A stretch of 64,000 bases of DNA from Spirochaeta thermophila DSM 6192 (GTDB lineage: Bacteria > Spirochaetota > Spirochaetia > Winmispirales > Winmispiraceae): assembly GCF_000147075.1 (NCBI RefSeq), contig NC_014484.1, forward strand, positions 947,501 to 1,011,500. The letters are read 5' to 3'. Of this stretch, positions 52,234 through 61,547 are shown one piece after another. How positions within the stretch are numbered: the stretch's first letter is position 1; the number at the start of each line of letters is the position of its first letter. A model generated the notes under the pieces. It did no database searches, was not told where the DNA came from, and worked only from the letters and a program-made list of their open reading frames with translations. A program made the position numbers and the translations under genes.

Positions 52234-52236
52234 GCA

Positions 52237-52295
52237 TGGAGAAATCCGTAATCTCCACGGGGAGGCGACCGATAGGTAAAGAGAGGGAATCTCTC
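52237..52295 (+). other. two small hairpins between hslU and flgB
   Basis: TGGAGA (52237-52242) pairs with TCTCCA (52252-52257), and GAGAG (52281-52285) pairs with CTCTC (52291-52295). No T-run follows. They could be a weak attenuator or an mRNA-processing site at the border between protease and flagellar genes. Confidence 0.35.
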
Positions 52296-52315
52296 CAGTT
52301 CAGGGAGGCGCAGTG

Positions 52316-52732
52316 ATGTTCATCGGCAACACGTTCGGAAAGACGCTCGATATCCTCCATCGTGAGATGGACGTGAACCTCATACGCCGGCAGATCATCG
52401 CGAACAATATCGCGAACGCCGACACCCCCAACTTCAAGCGGAGTGAGCTCAATTTCGAAAGCTCCCTCAAGAAGGCCCTGGAGTCCGAGAAGGTGAGGAA
52501 GCTGCCTGCCTTCATCACCGACCCACGGCACATCCCTTTCAACAGGCCGGTGGACTACCGTACGGTGCGGCCGAGGAAGATCCTCGATTTCTGGACGACC
52601 AGTAAGAACAACGGCAACAACGTGGACCTGGAGCAGGAGACCATGGACCTCCTCAACAACGAACTGCTCTACAATATGATGGTGCAGGCGGTCTCCCACC
52701 AGTTCTCCCAGGTCCAGCTGGTGCTCAGGTGA
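52316..52732 (+). CDS. flgB: flagellar rod protein FlgB
   Basis: A 138-residue proximal rod protein, first of the flagellar genes. The rod signature ANNIANADTPNFKRSELNFE is near residue 30 and the C-terminal helix LLNNELLYNMMVQAV is typical. I chose the ATG at 52316 (GGGAGG 7 nt before it) over the GTG three bases upstream. It follows hslU by 82 nt, a gap holding two small hairpins. Confidence 0.95.
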   Translation: MFIGNTFGKTLDILHREMDVNLIRRQIIANNIANADTPNFKRSELNFESSLKKALESEKVRKLPAFITDPRHIPFNRPVDYRTVRPRKILDFWTTSKNNGNNVDLEQETMDLLNNELLYNMMVQAVSHQFSQVQLVLR

Positions 52733-52743
52733 GGAGGTGAGGG

Positions 52744-53202
52744 ATGGGGCTCTTTACACCGATCAACATAGCGGCCACGGGGCTCACGGCCCAGCGTCTC
52801 CGGATGGATGTGATCTCCAACAACATCGCGAACGCCACCACCACCCGCACCACCGAAGGGGGCCCCTTCAGACGGAGCAGAGTGGTCTTCAGACCACGGG
52901 TGGAGCAGCCCTACTGGCGGAGTCCGTTCCTCCCCAAGCCGCTCGACAACGGTCTCGGCAAGGGGGTGAGGGTGGTGAAGGTGGAGAAGGACTACGACGC
53001 GAAGACCAGACTCGTCTACGATCCCACCCATCCGGACGCCATCAAGTCGGGACCGCTCAAGGGCTATGTGGAGTATCCCAACGTGAACATCGTGAACGAG
53101 ATGGTCGACCTCATCGACGCCTCGAGGGCTTACGAGGCGAACCTGGCCGTCGTGAACGGGTCGAAGACCATGTTCCTGAAAGCCTTGGAGATAGGGAGGT
53201 GA
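52744..53202 (+). CDS. flgC: flagellar rod protein FlgC
   Basis: A 152-residue proximal rod protein. The N-terminal LTAQRLRMDVISNNIANATT and C-terminal YVEYPNVNIVNEMVDLIDAS and AYEANLAVVNGSKTMFLKAL are the rod/hook conserved ends that pack in the periplasmic rod. A strong GAGGTGAGGG precedes the ATG, 11 nt after flgB. Confidence 0.96.
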   Translation: MGLFTPINIAATGLTAQRLRMDVISNNIANATTTRTTEGGPFRRSRVVFRPRVEQPYWRSPFLPKPLDNGLGKGVRVVKVEKDYDAKTRLVYDPTHPDAIKSGPLKGYVEYPNVNIVNEMVDLIDASRAYEANLAVVNGSKTMFLKALEIGR

Positions 53203-53207
53203 GTTAG

Positions 53208-53534
53208 ATGCAGTTCCTGACAGAGACCACGGCCGTAGGACACAAGATCACCCTTCAGAAGGCTGATCCACGCCACTTCCAGGGCCACAAGCCCGAGGAA
53301 AAGCCTGTGGACCCGGACGATTTCTCCCGACTCCTCTTCGAGGCGCTCGACGGAGTGAACAGCCTTCAACAGAAGAGCGCACTCCTCAGCCAGCAGATGA
53401 TCACGGATCCGGATTCCCTGGACCCGCACGACGTGACCATCGCCATGGCCAAGGCGAATCTCGCCCTCTCCATCACCAAGTCGGTGGTGGACAGGGCCGT
53501 ACAAGCATACAGGGAGATCCTGTCGTTGCGCTGA
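53208..53534 (+). CDS. fliE: flagellar MS-ring/rod junction protein FliE
   Basis: A 108-residue FliE connecting the FliF ring to the rod. Its C-terminal two-thirds carry DDFSRLLFEALDGVNSLQQ, DPDSLDPHDVTIAMAKANLA and TKSVVDRAVQAYREIL. It lies between flgC and fliF, as in other spirochetes. The spacing to flgC is 5 nt and the ATG has GGGAGGTGAG upstream. Confidence 0.94.
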   Translation: MQFLTETTAVGHKITLQKADPRHFQGHKPEEKPVDPDDFSRLLFEALDGVNSLQQKSALLSQQMITDPDSLDPHDVTIAMAKANLALSITKSVVDRAVQAYREILSLR

Positions 53535-53567
53535 CGCGGATAGGATCTACCGTACCGGGAGGGGAAC

Positions 53568-55277
53568 ATGAATGAGTGGCTCAAGAACGTTCTGGAGCGC
53601 GTGAAGAACGCGTGGGGTAAGTGGTCGCTCGTCCAGAAGATCATCTTCATATCGATCGTGATGGTGCTCGTGGGAAGTCTCGTCTTCCTCGCGAGCCTGA
53701 GCGGTGCGCCCTCGATGGTTCCGCTCCTCAACAAGGCCATCACCGATCCACAGGTGCTCGAGGACATCACCACCCGCCTGGAGGAAGAGAACGTCCCCTA
53801 CCAGGTGACGGCGGACAACCGTATCCTGGTCTCGGATGAGAAGACCGCACGCAGGATGCGGGCCATCCTCGTGCGGGAAGACCTCGTTCCCCGAGGGACC
53901 GATCCCTGGGAGCTCTTCGACATCGAGCGGTGGACCATCACCGACTTCGAACGAAACGTGAACCTGCGTAGGGCCATCACCAGGACCGTTGAGGAACACC
54001 TCAAGGCCCTGGACGACATCGATGATGCGAGTGTCACCCTGGTGCTGCCCGAGAAGGCTCTCTTCGCCGAGGATCAGGAACCGCCGAGCGCCTCCATCAT
54101 CATCGTGCCCAAGCCGGGATCGGACATCACCAGTAATCGAAAGAAGATAGAGGGGATCGTGAAGCTGGTTCAGTTCGCCGTTGAGGGCCTCGATCCCGAA
54201 AACATCACGATCACCGATCAGCGGGGAGTGGTGCTCAACGACTTCGAAGGTATGGAGCAGTTCGATCGTCTCGAACTCGCCCGGAGGCAGCTGAAGACCA
54301 AGCAGGAACTCGAGAACGAGTACAAGAAGCGGATCCTCTCTGCCCTTGCTACGGTCTTTCGTCCGGACAGGGTCGAGATCGTGAACCTCGACATCGAGCT
54401 CGACATGAGCGACGTGGAGGTGAAGACCGAGGAACACTTCCCCATCACGATGAAACCCGACAACCCCAGGACGCCCTACGACGAGAGCGAGGTGGTGCCT
54501 TCCATCACCCTCTCCAAGGAGATCCAGGACGAGAAGTTCGAAGGCACGGGCTTCAACCCCGAAGGTCCTCCGGGACAGGAGGGCCAGACACCTCCCGCGT
54601 ACAAGGATCTCGAAGGCCTGGTAGGAAAGTACTCCCGCAATTCGGTGATACAGAACGAGGTGGTGAACACGAGGAACATCACCGAACGGAAGGACCCATG
54701 GGAGATCAAGCGCATCAGCGTGGCCGTCGCACTCGACGGGGTGTGGAAGTGGGAGTATAATGAGAAGGGGGAGGTAGTCTTCAATCCGGATGGCTCCATC
54801 AAGCGGACGTACCTCCCTGTCTCGGACGAGGACATCAGGAAGGCTGAGGAGCTGATCAAAGCAGCGGTGGGCTACAAGAGGGAACGAGGAGACCTGATCA
54901 CGGTGCAGCACATCCAGTTCGACAGGACGCTCCAGTTCGCCGAAGAGGATGCGGCGTTCCGGGCGAGACGCCAGCTCGAGAGGACTGTCTTCTATTCCCT
55001 CCTGGGTGTGGCCGCTCTTCTCGTGGCGTTCATCATCTTCAGGCTCATCGCGAGGGAGATGGAGAGGCGGCGGCGTCTCAAAGAGGAAGAGCTCGCCCGT
55101 CAGCATCAGGCCATGAGGGAGGCCGCCTTGCGGAGCGCGGAGGAAGAGGCCGCGGCCGTGGAGATGTCCGTGGAGGAGAGGGCCAGGATGGAGCTCCAGG
55201 AGCAGGCCATCAACATGGCACGGGAGCATCCGGAAGAGGTGGCCCAGCTCATACGAACCTGGTTGATGGAGGAATGA
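53568..55277 (+). CDS. fliF: flagellar MS-ring protein FliF
   Basis: A 569-residue MS-ring subunit with two membrane helices (about residues 22-43 and 474-497), two periplasmic ring-building motifs between them (VPYQVTADNRILVSDEKTAR; ASVTLVLPEKALFAEDQEP) and a C-terminal cytoplasmic FliG-binding tail (ARMELQEQAINMAREHPEE). It forms the inner-membrane base of the motor. It is immediately followed by fliG (1-nt gap). Confidence 0.96.
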   Translation: MNEWLKNVLERVKNAWGKWSLVQKIIFISIVMVLVGSLVFLASLSGAPSMVPLLNKAITDPQVLEDITTRLEEENVPYQVTADNRILVSDEKTARRMRAILVREDLVPRGTDPWELFDIERWTITDFERNVNLRRAITRTVEEHLKALDDIDDASVTLVLPEKALFAEDQEPPSASIIIVPKPGSDITSNRKKIEGIVKLVQFAVEGLDPENITITDQRGVVLNDFEGMEQFDRLELARRQLKTKQELENEYKKRILSALATVFRPDRVEIVNLDIELDMSDVEVKTEEHFPITMKPDNPRTPYDESEVVPSITLSKEIQDEKFEGTGFNPEGPPGQEGQTPPAYKDLEGLVGKYSRNSVIQNEVVNTRNITERKDPWEIKRISVAVALDGVWKWEYNEKGEVVFNPDGSIKRTYLPVSDEDIRKAEELIKAAVGYKRERGDLITVQHIQFDRTLQFAEEDAAFRARRQLERTVFYSLLGVAALLVAFIIFRLIAREMERRRRLKEEELARQHQAMREAALRSAEEEAAAVEMSVEERARMELQEQAINMAREHPEEVAQLIRTWLMEE

Positions 55278-55278
55278 C

Positions 55279-56340
55279 ATGGGCAAGACCAAGACCGCAG
55301 CGCCCGCTTCCGGGCATCAGGTGAAGAAGCCGGGGGTGAAGAGAGAGCTCACCGGCCGGCAGAAAGCGGCCATCCTCCTGGTGACGCTGGGTTCGGAGCT
55401 CTCGGCGGAGATCTTCAAACACCTCAAGGAGGACGAGATAGAGAGCCTCACCTTCGAGATCGCCCGTCTCGAGACGATCGATTCGGAGGAACGGGACAAG
55501 GTCCTCATGGAGTTCCAGGAACTCATGATGGCCCAGGAGTTCATCATCACCGGCGGGGTCGACTACGCCCGCGAACTCCTCGAGAAGGCCCTCGGCACCC
55601 AGAAGGCGGTGGACATCATCAACAGGCTCACGAGCAGTCTCCAGGTGCGGCCCTTCGACTTCGTGCGGCGTACCGATCCCACACAGCTCCTCAACTTCAT
55701 CCAGCAGGAGCACCCGCAGACCATCGCCCTCATCCTCTCCTACCTGGATCCCCAGAAGGCCTCGGTGATCCTCGCGAGCCTCGACCACGACATCCAGGCC
55801 GAGGTGGCGAAACGGATCGCCACCATGGACCGCACCTCACCCGAGGTCTTGCGCGAGGTGGAGCGGGTGCTCGAAAAGAAGCTTTCCACCTTGGCCTCCG
55901 AGGATTACACCATGGCCGGAGGGGTGGACGCCATCGTGGAGATCCTCAACATGGTGGATCGTTCCACCGAGAAGTCCATCATCGAGTCGCTCGAGGAGGA
56001 GGACCCTGAGCTCGCCGAGGAGATCAAGAAGAAGATGTTCGTCTTCGAGGACATCGTGCTCCTGGACGACAGGGCGATCCAGAAGGTGCTCCGCGAGGTG
56101 GACACGCAGGAGCTCGCCAAGGCCCTCAAGGCCGTGGATGCCGAGGTGCAGGACAAGATCTTCCGCAACATGTCCAAGCGTGCGGCGACCCTCCTCAAGG
56201 AGGACATGGAGTACATGGGGCCGATCCGTATGAGGGACGTCGAGGAGGCCCAGCAGAAGATCGTCTCCATCATCAGGAAGCTCGAGGAGCAGGGCGAGAT
56301 CGTCATCGCGCGCGGCGGTGAGGATGAGATCGTGGTATAG
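55279..56340 (+). CDS. fliG: flagellar motor switch protein FliG
   Basis: A 353-residue switch/torque protein with three armadillo-like domains. Typical segments are LTGRQKAAILLVTLGSELSAE, EHPQTIALILSYLDPQKAS and the C-terminal torque helix MSKRAATLLKEDMEYMGPIR with its charged residues. It couples MotA to ring rotation. A slightly extended N-terminus (about 25 residues, Lys/Ala-rich) precedes the core. Confidence 0.97.
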   Translation: MGKTKTAAPASGHQVKKPGVKRELTGRQKAAILLVTLGSELSAEIFKHLKEDEIESLTFEIARLETIDSEERDKVLMEFQELMMAQEFIITGGVDYARELLEKALGTQKAVDIINRLTSSLQVRPFDFVRRTDPTQLLNFIQQEHPQTIALILSYLDPQKASVILASLDHDIQAEVAKRIATMDRTSPEVLREVERVLEKKLSTLASEDYTMAGGVDAIVEILNMVDRSTEKSIIESLEEEDPELAEEIKKKMFVFEDIVLLDDRAIQKVLREVDTQELAKALKAVDAEVQDKIFRNMSKRAATLLKEDMEYMGPIRMRDVEEAQQKIVSIIRKLEEQGEIVIARGGEDEIVV

Positions 56341-56366
56341 GCCCCTAGACGAGGGAGGACAGACCG

Positions 56367-57347
56367 GTGGCCAAGTATATCTTCAAGGCAGGGGAGATCA
56401 CCCCCCTCTCCACGAGGATCGTGCTCCCCTCACCCGAACCGGTACGGCGGGGGACACCTCCTCCGAAACACGCACAGAGAGAGGAGGAGCCGCATCTCCT
56501 TGAGACGGTGGAAGAGATGGAGACGGTGGAGGCGGAGGGAGAGGTGGTCGAGAAGGTGGATCTCGAACACCTGCACCGCCAAGAGGAGGAACTCCGGAAG
56601 CAGTGGGAGAAAGAACGGGAGGCCATCATCTCGGGGGCCAAGGTCGAGGCCGACCGCATCATCAAGGAGGCGGAACAGGTCGCCTTCGAGGAGGTGAAGA
56701 AGCGAAACGAGGAGGCTGCCCGGCTCAAGGAAGAGGCCTCGAAGGAGGCCGAACGTATCGTGACCGAGGCGCAGAAGCGGGTGGAGGACCTGGTTGCAGA
56801 GGCCCGGAAGAAGGCCGAGGAGATCGAGCAGGCCGCCTACGACAAGGGGTATGCCGAGGGAAGAGAGGAGGGGTTCCGCAGAGGTAAGGACGAGGTGGAT
56901 CGTCTCATAGACAGGCTTCATCTGGTGATTTCCAAGGTGATCGAGGCGAGGCAACGGGTTCTCGCGGAGTCCGAGGCCCAGATCGTCCAGCTCGTGCTTC
57001 TCATCGCCCAGAAGGTGGTGAAGGTGCTCTCGGAGCATCAGAAAAACATCGTGATCAACAACGTGGTCCAGGCCCTCCGCAAGCTCAAGTCCAAGACCGA
57101 CGTGGTCATCCGTGTGAACCTCGAGGACCTCGAGGTCACCTCGGCGCATCTCAAGGAGATCATAGAGAAGATAGAGCACGTGGGCAACGTGACGGTGATG
57201 GAAGACCATACGGTGGACAGGGGCGGATGTATCGTCGAGACCGACTTCGGACAGATAGATGCGAGAATCTCCACTCAACTCAAGCAGATAGAGGAGAAGA
57301 TCCTGGAGACCGTTCCCATCGTCGAGAGGGAACGAATACAGGAGTAG
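56367..57347 (+). CDS. fliH: flagellar export ATPase regulator FliH
   Basis: A 326-residue FliH stator of the flagellar type III export apparatus, which binds FliI and the C-ring. It has an extended Glu/Lys-rich coiled coil (about residues 60-170) and the C-terminal V-ATPase E-like domain (QLVLLIAQKVVKVLSEHQ; GGCIVETDFGQIDARISTQL). It uses a GTG start with GGGAGGACAG upstream. The coiled coil is longer than in enterics, consistent with the spirochete rod-like linkers. Confidence 0.9.
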   Translation: MAKYIFKAGEITPLSTRIVLPSPEPVRRGTPPPKHAQREEEPHLLETVEEMETVEAEGEVVEKVDLEHLHRQEEELRKQWEKEREAIISGAKVEADRIIKEAEQVAFEEVKKRNEEAARLKEEASKEAERIVTEAQKRVEDLVAEARKKAEEIEQAAYDKGYAEGREEGFRRGKDEVDRLIDRLHLVISKVIEARQRVLAESEAQIVQLVLLIAQKVVKVLSEHQKNIVINNVVQALRKLKSKTDVVIRVNLEDLEVTSAHLKEIIEKIEHVGNVTVMEDHTVDRGGCIVETDFGQIDARISTQLKQIEEKILETVPIVERERIQE

Positions 57348-57350
57348 TCC

Positions 57351-58697
57351 ATGTTCGGAAAGTATCTGGCCCTGGTGGAAAAGACCGAGACGGTGAAATG
57401 CAGGGGGAGGGTGAAGGCCGTACAGGGTATGAGGATCGAGGGGCAGGGCCCCCTCGCAGTGGTGGGTGAACTCTGCCGCATCCATCCCCCGGACGATCCT
57501 GATGCCGGGATATGGGCCGAGGTGATAGGTCTCAAGGGATCGACCGTCTATCTCATGGGATACCGGGACCCTGAGGGGATCCAGGTGGGGGATGTGATAG
57601 AGGCGATGGGTGAGCCCCTCTCCATACGGGTCTCCGAAGGTCTTCTCGGCAGGGTACTCGATGCCCGCGGCATGCCCATAGACGACAAGGGGCCCCTCCC
57701 TCCAGGGATACGGTACCCGGTGCAGGGGGGTCCTCCGCACGTACTCAAGCGCAGACGCATAGAAGAGCAGATCGCCACGGGGATCAGGGCTCTCGACGGC
57801 CTCCTCCCCATAGGCAAGGGACAGCGTGTGGGTGTCTTCTCAGGGAGCGGGGTGGGAAAGTCGACCCTTCTGGGGATGGTCGCCCGCAACACCAACGCGG
57901 ACGTGAACGTGATCGCCCTCATCGGCGAGCGGGGGAGGGAAGTCGCGGAGTTCATAGAGCACGATCTGGGAGAGGAGGGGCTGAAGCGCTCGGTCGTAGT
58001 GGTGTCCACTTCCGACACCCCTGCGGTGGCGCGCTATCGAGGGGCGTTCGTGGCGGTCGCCATAGCCGAGTACTTCCGGGATCAGGGGAAGGACGTCATG
58101 CTCCTCTTCGACTCCATCACCCGGTTCGCGAGGGCCCTCAGGGAGATGGGGCTCGCCCTGGGGGAGTCTCCTGCGACGAGGGGCTATCCCCCTTCGGTCT
58201 TTTCCACCCTCCCCAAGCTTCTCGAGCGATGTGGAACATCGGAGAAGGGGACCATCACCGGGTTCTTCTCGGTCCTCGTGGAGGGGGACGACATGGACGA
58301 GCCCGTCTCCGATGCCGTGCGTGGCATCCTCGACGGCCATGTGGTGCTCTCGAGGAGACTCGCCCAGCGGCAGCACTATCCTGCGATCGACGTCCTCTCA
58401 TCGGTCTCGAGACTGGCTCCCAAGATCACCACCCCTCCTGTGAGGGATGCGGCGAGACGAGTCATGAGGTGGCTCGCCGCCTATCAGGAGACCGAAGACC
58501 TCATCAACGTAGGAGCCTACGCGAGGGGGAGCAACCCGGAGGTGGACAAGGCCATAGAGAAGCTGCCTGATATCAACGCCTTCCTGAGGCAGGAGATCGA
58601 GGAGCGGGCCCCTCTCGCCGAGACGATTCACCGCCTGTTTGACCTTGCGGAGATGGAGACCACGGAGGAGGAATCCGGCGACGATGAGACGGTTTAG
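57351..58697 (+). CDS. fliI: flagellar export ATPase FliI
   Basis: A 448-residue F1-beta-like ATPase energising flagellar export. Walker A GVFSGSGVGKSTLLGM is near residue 163, followed by GERGREVAEFIE, the Walker B region VMLLFDSITRFARALREMG and TITGFFSVLVEGDDMDEP. It begins 3 nt after fliH and overlaps fliJ by 14 nt. Confidence 0.97.
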   Translation: MFGKYLALVEKTETVKCRGRVKAVQGMRIEGQGPLAVVGELCRIHPPDDPDAGIWAEVIGLKGSTVYLMGYRDPEGIQVGDVIEAMGEPLSIRVSEGLLGRVLDARGMPIDDKGPLPPGIRYPVQGGPPHVLKRRRIEEQIATGIRALDGLLPIGKGQRVGVFSGSGVGKSTLLGMVARNTNADVNVIALIGERGREVAEFIEHDLGEEGLKRSVVVVSTSDTPAVARYRGAFVAVAIAEYFRDQGKDVMLLFDSITRFARALREMGLALGESPATRGYPPSVFSTLPKLLERCGTSEKGTITGFFSVLVEGDDMDEPVSDAVRGILDGHVVLSRRLAQRQHYPAIDVLSSVSRLAPKITTPPVRDAARRVMRWLAAYQETEDLINVGAYARGSNPEVDKAIEKLPDINAFLRQEIEERAPLAETIHRLFDLAEMETTEEESGDDETV

Positions 58698-59142
58698 GTT
58701 CCCTTTCGCCCGCATGCTCAGGTTGAGGGAACACGTGGAAGAGCAGAAGAAGGAAGCACTCGGAAAGGTGGTACAGGAACGACAGGAGGTGGACCAGGCG
58801 ATCCGACACGTGGTGGCGGAGTCGGTCAGGGCCCTCCGTCAGGGGAGGGAGGGAGGGGGCCTCGATCTGTGGACGATGCAGGCAGCCGCCCTCTACCGGG
58901 AGAGGCTCGAGAGAGAGCGGGACGAGCTTCTCGCGAGGAGAGGTCGCCTGGAGGACGAGGAAGCCCGGGCCCGTGAAGAATTCCTCAAGGCTCGGGCCGA
59001 GACGCAGGTGTTCGAGCGTCTGAGGGACCGCTGTTTCCAGGCGTACCGGAAGGAGTGGATGAAAGAGGACCAGAAGGCCGTTGACGAAGCGGCAGGGATA
59101 CAGTATGCCGCCACGCATGTGAGGGAGGATCACGATGCCTGA
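58684..59142 (+). CDS. fliJ: flagellar export chaperone FliJ
   Basis: A 152-residue, almost entirely coiled-coil protein (RFRFPFARMLRLREHVEEQK at the N-terminus) in the fliJ position after fliI, with a 14-nt overlap. It stimulates FliI and the export gate. Sequence conservation in this family is weak, so length, coiled-coil character and position carry the call. It overlaps flbB by 8 nt. Confidence 0.88.
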   Translation: MRRFRFPFARMLRLREHVEEQKKEALGKVVQERQEVDQAIRHVVAESVRALRQGREGGGLDLWTMQAAALYRERLERERDELLARRGRLEDEEARAREEFLKARAETQVFERLRDRCFQAYRKEWMKEDQKAVDEAAGIQYAATHVREDHDA

Positions 59143-59758
59143 AAACTATACCCGTGTGGGGCCGGGTCTCCGTATCTTCGCCCTCGTCTTTCTCATCGTG
59201 TTGCTCCTCCTGGGAGGAGGGCTCTGGCTCACGTATCTCGGGGTGATAGACGTGAGGGAGCAACTCTCCCCGTTGCTCGATCTCATCGGGGTGAAACGCC
59301 CCCAGCCCGCCGCGGCCCTTCCGGGCATCACCCTCCTGGAGAGCGCCCGGATCGAGAAGGAACGGGAGGCCCTCAAACTCAAAGAGGCCGAGCTGGAAGA
59401 GTGGGAACGGCGTCTCGGAGAGCGGGAAGCGGAACTCGAGAGCATGTGGGAGGAGCTCCAGGAGAAGCAGAAGGCGTTGGAGGAGCAACAAAAATCGTTC
59501 AATGAACAGATGAAACAATACGAAAATAAAAGGGCCATCGTACGGCAGACGGCCCAGTACCTCATCAACATGCCGCCCGACCGCGCCGTGGAGATTCTTC
59601 TGAATATGGAGGACGATCAGGATGTCATCGATATCCTCTGGATGGTTGACGAAATCGCAGCGGAGACGGGAGAGGATTCGATCGTACCGTACTGGCTTTC
59701 TCTCATGCCGGCGGATCGTGCGGCCAGGCTTCAGCGCAAGATGGTGCGGAGGCCCTAG
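59135..59758 (+). CDS. flbB: spirochetal flagellar collar protein FlbB
   Basis: A 207-residue protein: one N-terminal membrane helix (FALVFLIVLLLLGGGLWLTYL), a long coiled coil (about residues 70-140) and a C-terminal MotE/MgtE-N-like domain (INMPPDRAVEILLNMEDDQD; LMPADRAARLQRKM). In Borrelia FlbB is the base of the periplasmic collar around the motor and positions stators. The fliJ-flbB-fliK order is spirochete-specific. Confidence 0.9.
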   Translation: MPENYTRVGPGLRIFALVFLIVLLLLGGGLWLTYLGVIDVREQLSPLLDLIGVKRPQPAAALPGITLLESARIEKEREALKLKEAELEEWERRLGEREAELESMWEELQEKQKALEEQQKSFNEQMKQYENKRAIVRQTAQYLINMPPDRAVEILLNMEDDQDVIDILWMVDEIAAETGEDSIVPYWLSLMPADRAARLQRKMVRRP

Positions 59759-61090
59759 ATGAAGGCCTTGCTCCTCTCCGAGGTCGACCTCTCCCCTCAG
59801 CCCTCCTCCCAGCAGACCAGGACTCCCGGAGGGCCGCGTTCGGATACCTTCGCCCGTATCCTGGAGGAGCACCTTGAGAGGGGGGAGGAGGGGGTGCGGG
59901 AAAGCCGTCCGACGGCCTCTTCCGAAGAGGGGGGGATCGATGAGGTGGATGAGAAATCTCCCTCTGCCGGGGAGATGAAAGCCCGAAAACCGAGGAAGGG
60001 AGAGGACCATGTCCGGAGTGAGGGGAGGGAGGAGCGGATGGGGGAGGATGTCCCGGTGGGCAAGAAAGGGGAGAAGCCCCCTGTACGCAAGGATGCGGCG
60101 AGAAACCGTGAAGTACCGATGGATCCTCGTTCCACGAAGGGGGAGAAGCCGAAGCAACCCGTGTCCCTTCGTCACAGCGCACTCCTGAAGGATGCCCCCG
60201 CTCCAGAGCGAGGTGATGAGAGCCGCAGCGGAGACAAGGGGCGCACGGAGAACACGAAGTCACCGCATGCCGATCGGGTCGCCTCCTCGTTCGTCTCCGT
60301 TGGACCACCATTCGCGGGCTCCTCCTCGGACAAGGCGTTGCCCCGATCGAAGGAAGGGGAAGACGTCCGTACCGAAGGGGCCGCCCCTGTGAAGGAGCCT
60401 CGGAGCATCAAGCCGATAGTCATAGAGGTGATCCGGGAACGAAGCGTGGCGGGGAAGGCCGAGGGGGAACCTTCCCCGAAAGCGCCTTCGAAGGCTGCAC
60501 AGGAGGACCTCCGTGCCCTTTCCCGCGAACATCTCCCCTCGGGGGAGGACCCCATCCTCGATCCCCTTGTGTTCAGGGGTAAGGAGGGGGATTTCCAGCA
60601 GATCCGGACGCCCCAGAACCCCTCACCTTCCGATCTCTCGATCGTTCAGAGACAACTTCTTTCTTCGCTCAGGGAGGCCGGAAACGACGAGATCGTGCGC
60701 CAGGCGAGGCTCGTCCTTCGTGATCAGGAGAAGGGAGACATCCATCTGGTACTCCGACCGCCGAGCCTCGGACGCGTGCGTATCCACGTGGAAGTCACGG
60801 AGGGGAGGCTTTCGGGGAGGATCCTGGTGGAGAACATGGTGGTGAAGGAGGTCTTTCAGCAGAACCTCAACGACCTCCTTCAGCACTTCAAGTCCCAGGG
60901 CTTCCAGGTGGGGCAGTTTCTCGTGGACGTTGAGGGAGGGAACGGTTCCTTCTCCCCGCAGCGTGACCCGTCTTCCGAGGAGCCGGAGGCCGGCCCTGTG
61001 AGGGTGGTCGTTTCCCACGGAGTGCTTGAGCATGCGGTACCTGCTGCCGATGAGGTATATGAGACGACGACGATCAACCTTACCGTGTAG
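59759..61090 (+). CDS. fliK: flagellar hook-length control protein FliK
   Basis: A 443-residue protein. The first 270 residues are low-complexity, charged and rich in Ser/Pro/Glu/Lys, as expected for a molecular ruler. The C-terminal Flg_hook domain contains VLRPPSLGRVRIHVEV, GRILVENMVVKEVFQQNL and LLQHFKSQGFQVGQF. It measures hook length and switches export specificity. It directly follows the flbB stop. Confidence 0.9.
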   Translation: MKALLLSEVDLSPQPSSQQTRTPGGPRSDTFARILEEHLERGEEGVRESRPTASSEEGGIDEVDEKSPSAGEMKARKPRKGEDHVRSEGREERMGEDVPVGKKGEKPPVRKDAARNREVPMDPRSTKGEKPKQPVSLRHSALLKDAPAPERGDESRSGDKGRTENTKSPHADRVASSFVSVGPPFAGSSSDKALPRSKEGEDVRTEGAAPVKEPRSIKPIVIEVIRERSVAGKAEGEPSPKAPSKAAQEDLRALSREHLPSGEDPILDPLVFRGKEGDFQQIRTPQNPSPSDLSIVQRQLLSSLREAGNDEIVRQARLVLRDQEKGDIHLVLRPPSLGRVRIHVEVTEGRLSGRILVENMVVKEVFQQNLNDLLQHFKSQGFQVGQFLVDVEGGNGSFSPQRDPSSEEPEAGPVRVVVSHGVLEHAVPAADEVYETTTINLTV

Positions 61091-61099
61091 GAGACAGGT

Positions 61100-61537
61100 A
61101 TGGATATCTCCCTTGTGATGAACGATGTGGAGAAGGCCAAGGTGGCCGCCCAGGTGGACGCCCTCAACAAGTCTCTCGCCGAGGGCAGGCAGGTGAAGCA
61201 GGAGCTCGGGAAGGACGATTTTCTCAAGCTGCTCGTCGCACAACTCACCCACCAGGACCCCACCCAGCCTCTCGAGGACAAGGAGTTCATCGCCCAGATG
61301 GCCCAGTTCTCCACACTGGAGCAGATGACCAACATGAGCCAGGAGTTCTCGAAACTCGCACTGAGGCTCCAGAGTTCCCAGGCGTTTTCTCTCCTGGGGA
61401 AGACGGTGGTGATCAAGAACGGGGGGCAGGAGATCTCCGGTGTGGTCGAGGAGGTGAGGGGGACGGAGTTCCCGCAGCTCCTGGTGAACGGGAGATATTT
61501 CGACATGAATCAGATAGAAAGCGTGAGGATGGAGTAG
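61100..61537 (+). CDS. flgD: flagellar hook-cap protein FlgD
   Basis: A 145-residue hook scaffold needed for FlgE polymerisation. The conserved N-terminal [19 protein letters not shown] and [18 protein letters not shown] are visible; the short C-terminal part ends with a small beta region ([20 protein letters not shown]). It is shorter than enteric FlgD (about 230), as is usual for the minimal form. Confidence 0.95.
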   Translation: MDISLVMNDVEKAKVAAQVDALNKSLAEGRQVKQELGKDDFLKLLVAQLTHQDPTQPLEDKEFIAQMAQFSTLEQMTNMSQEFSKLALRLQSSQAFSLLGKTVVIKNGGQEISGVVEEVRGTEFPQLLVNGRYFDMNQIESVRME

Positions 61538-61547
61538 GAGGCAGACC

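Noticed and set aside
52258-52280. Sigma28-like -10 (ACCGATAG, compared with GCCGATAA) upstream of flgB
   Set aside because: No acceptable -35 (TAAA-type) is found 11 nt upstream, so the match is likely chance.
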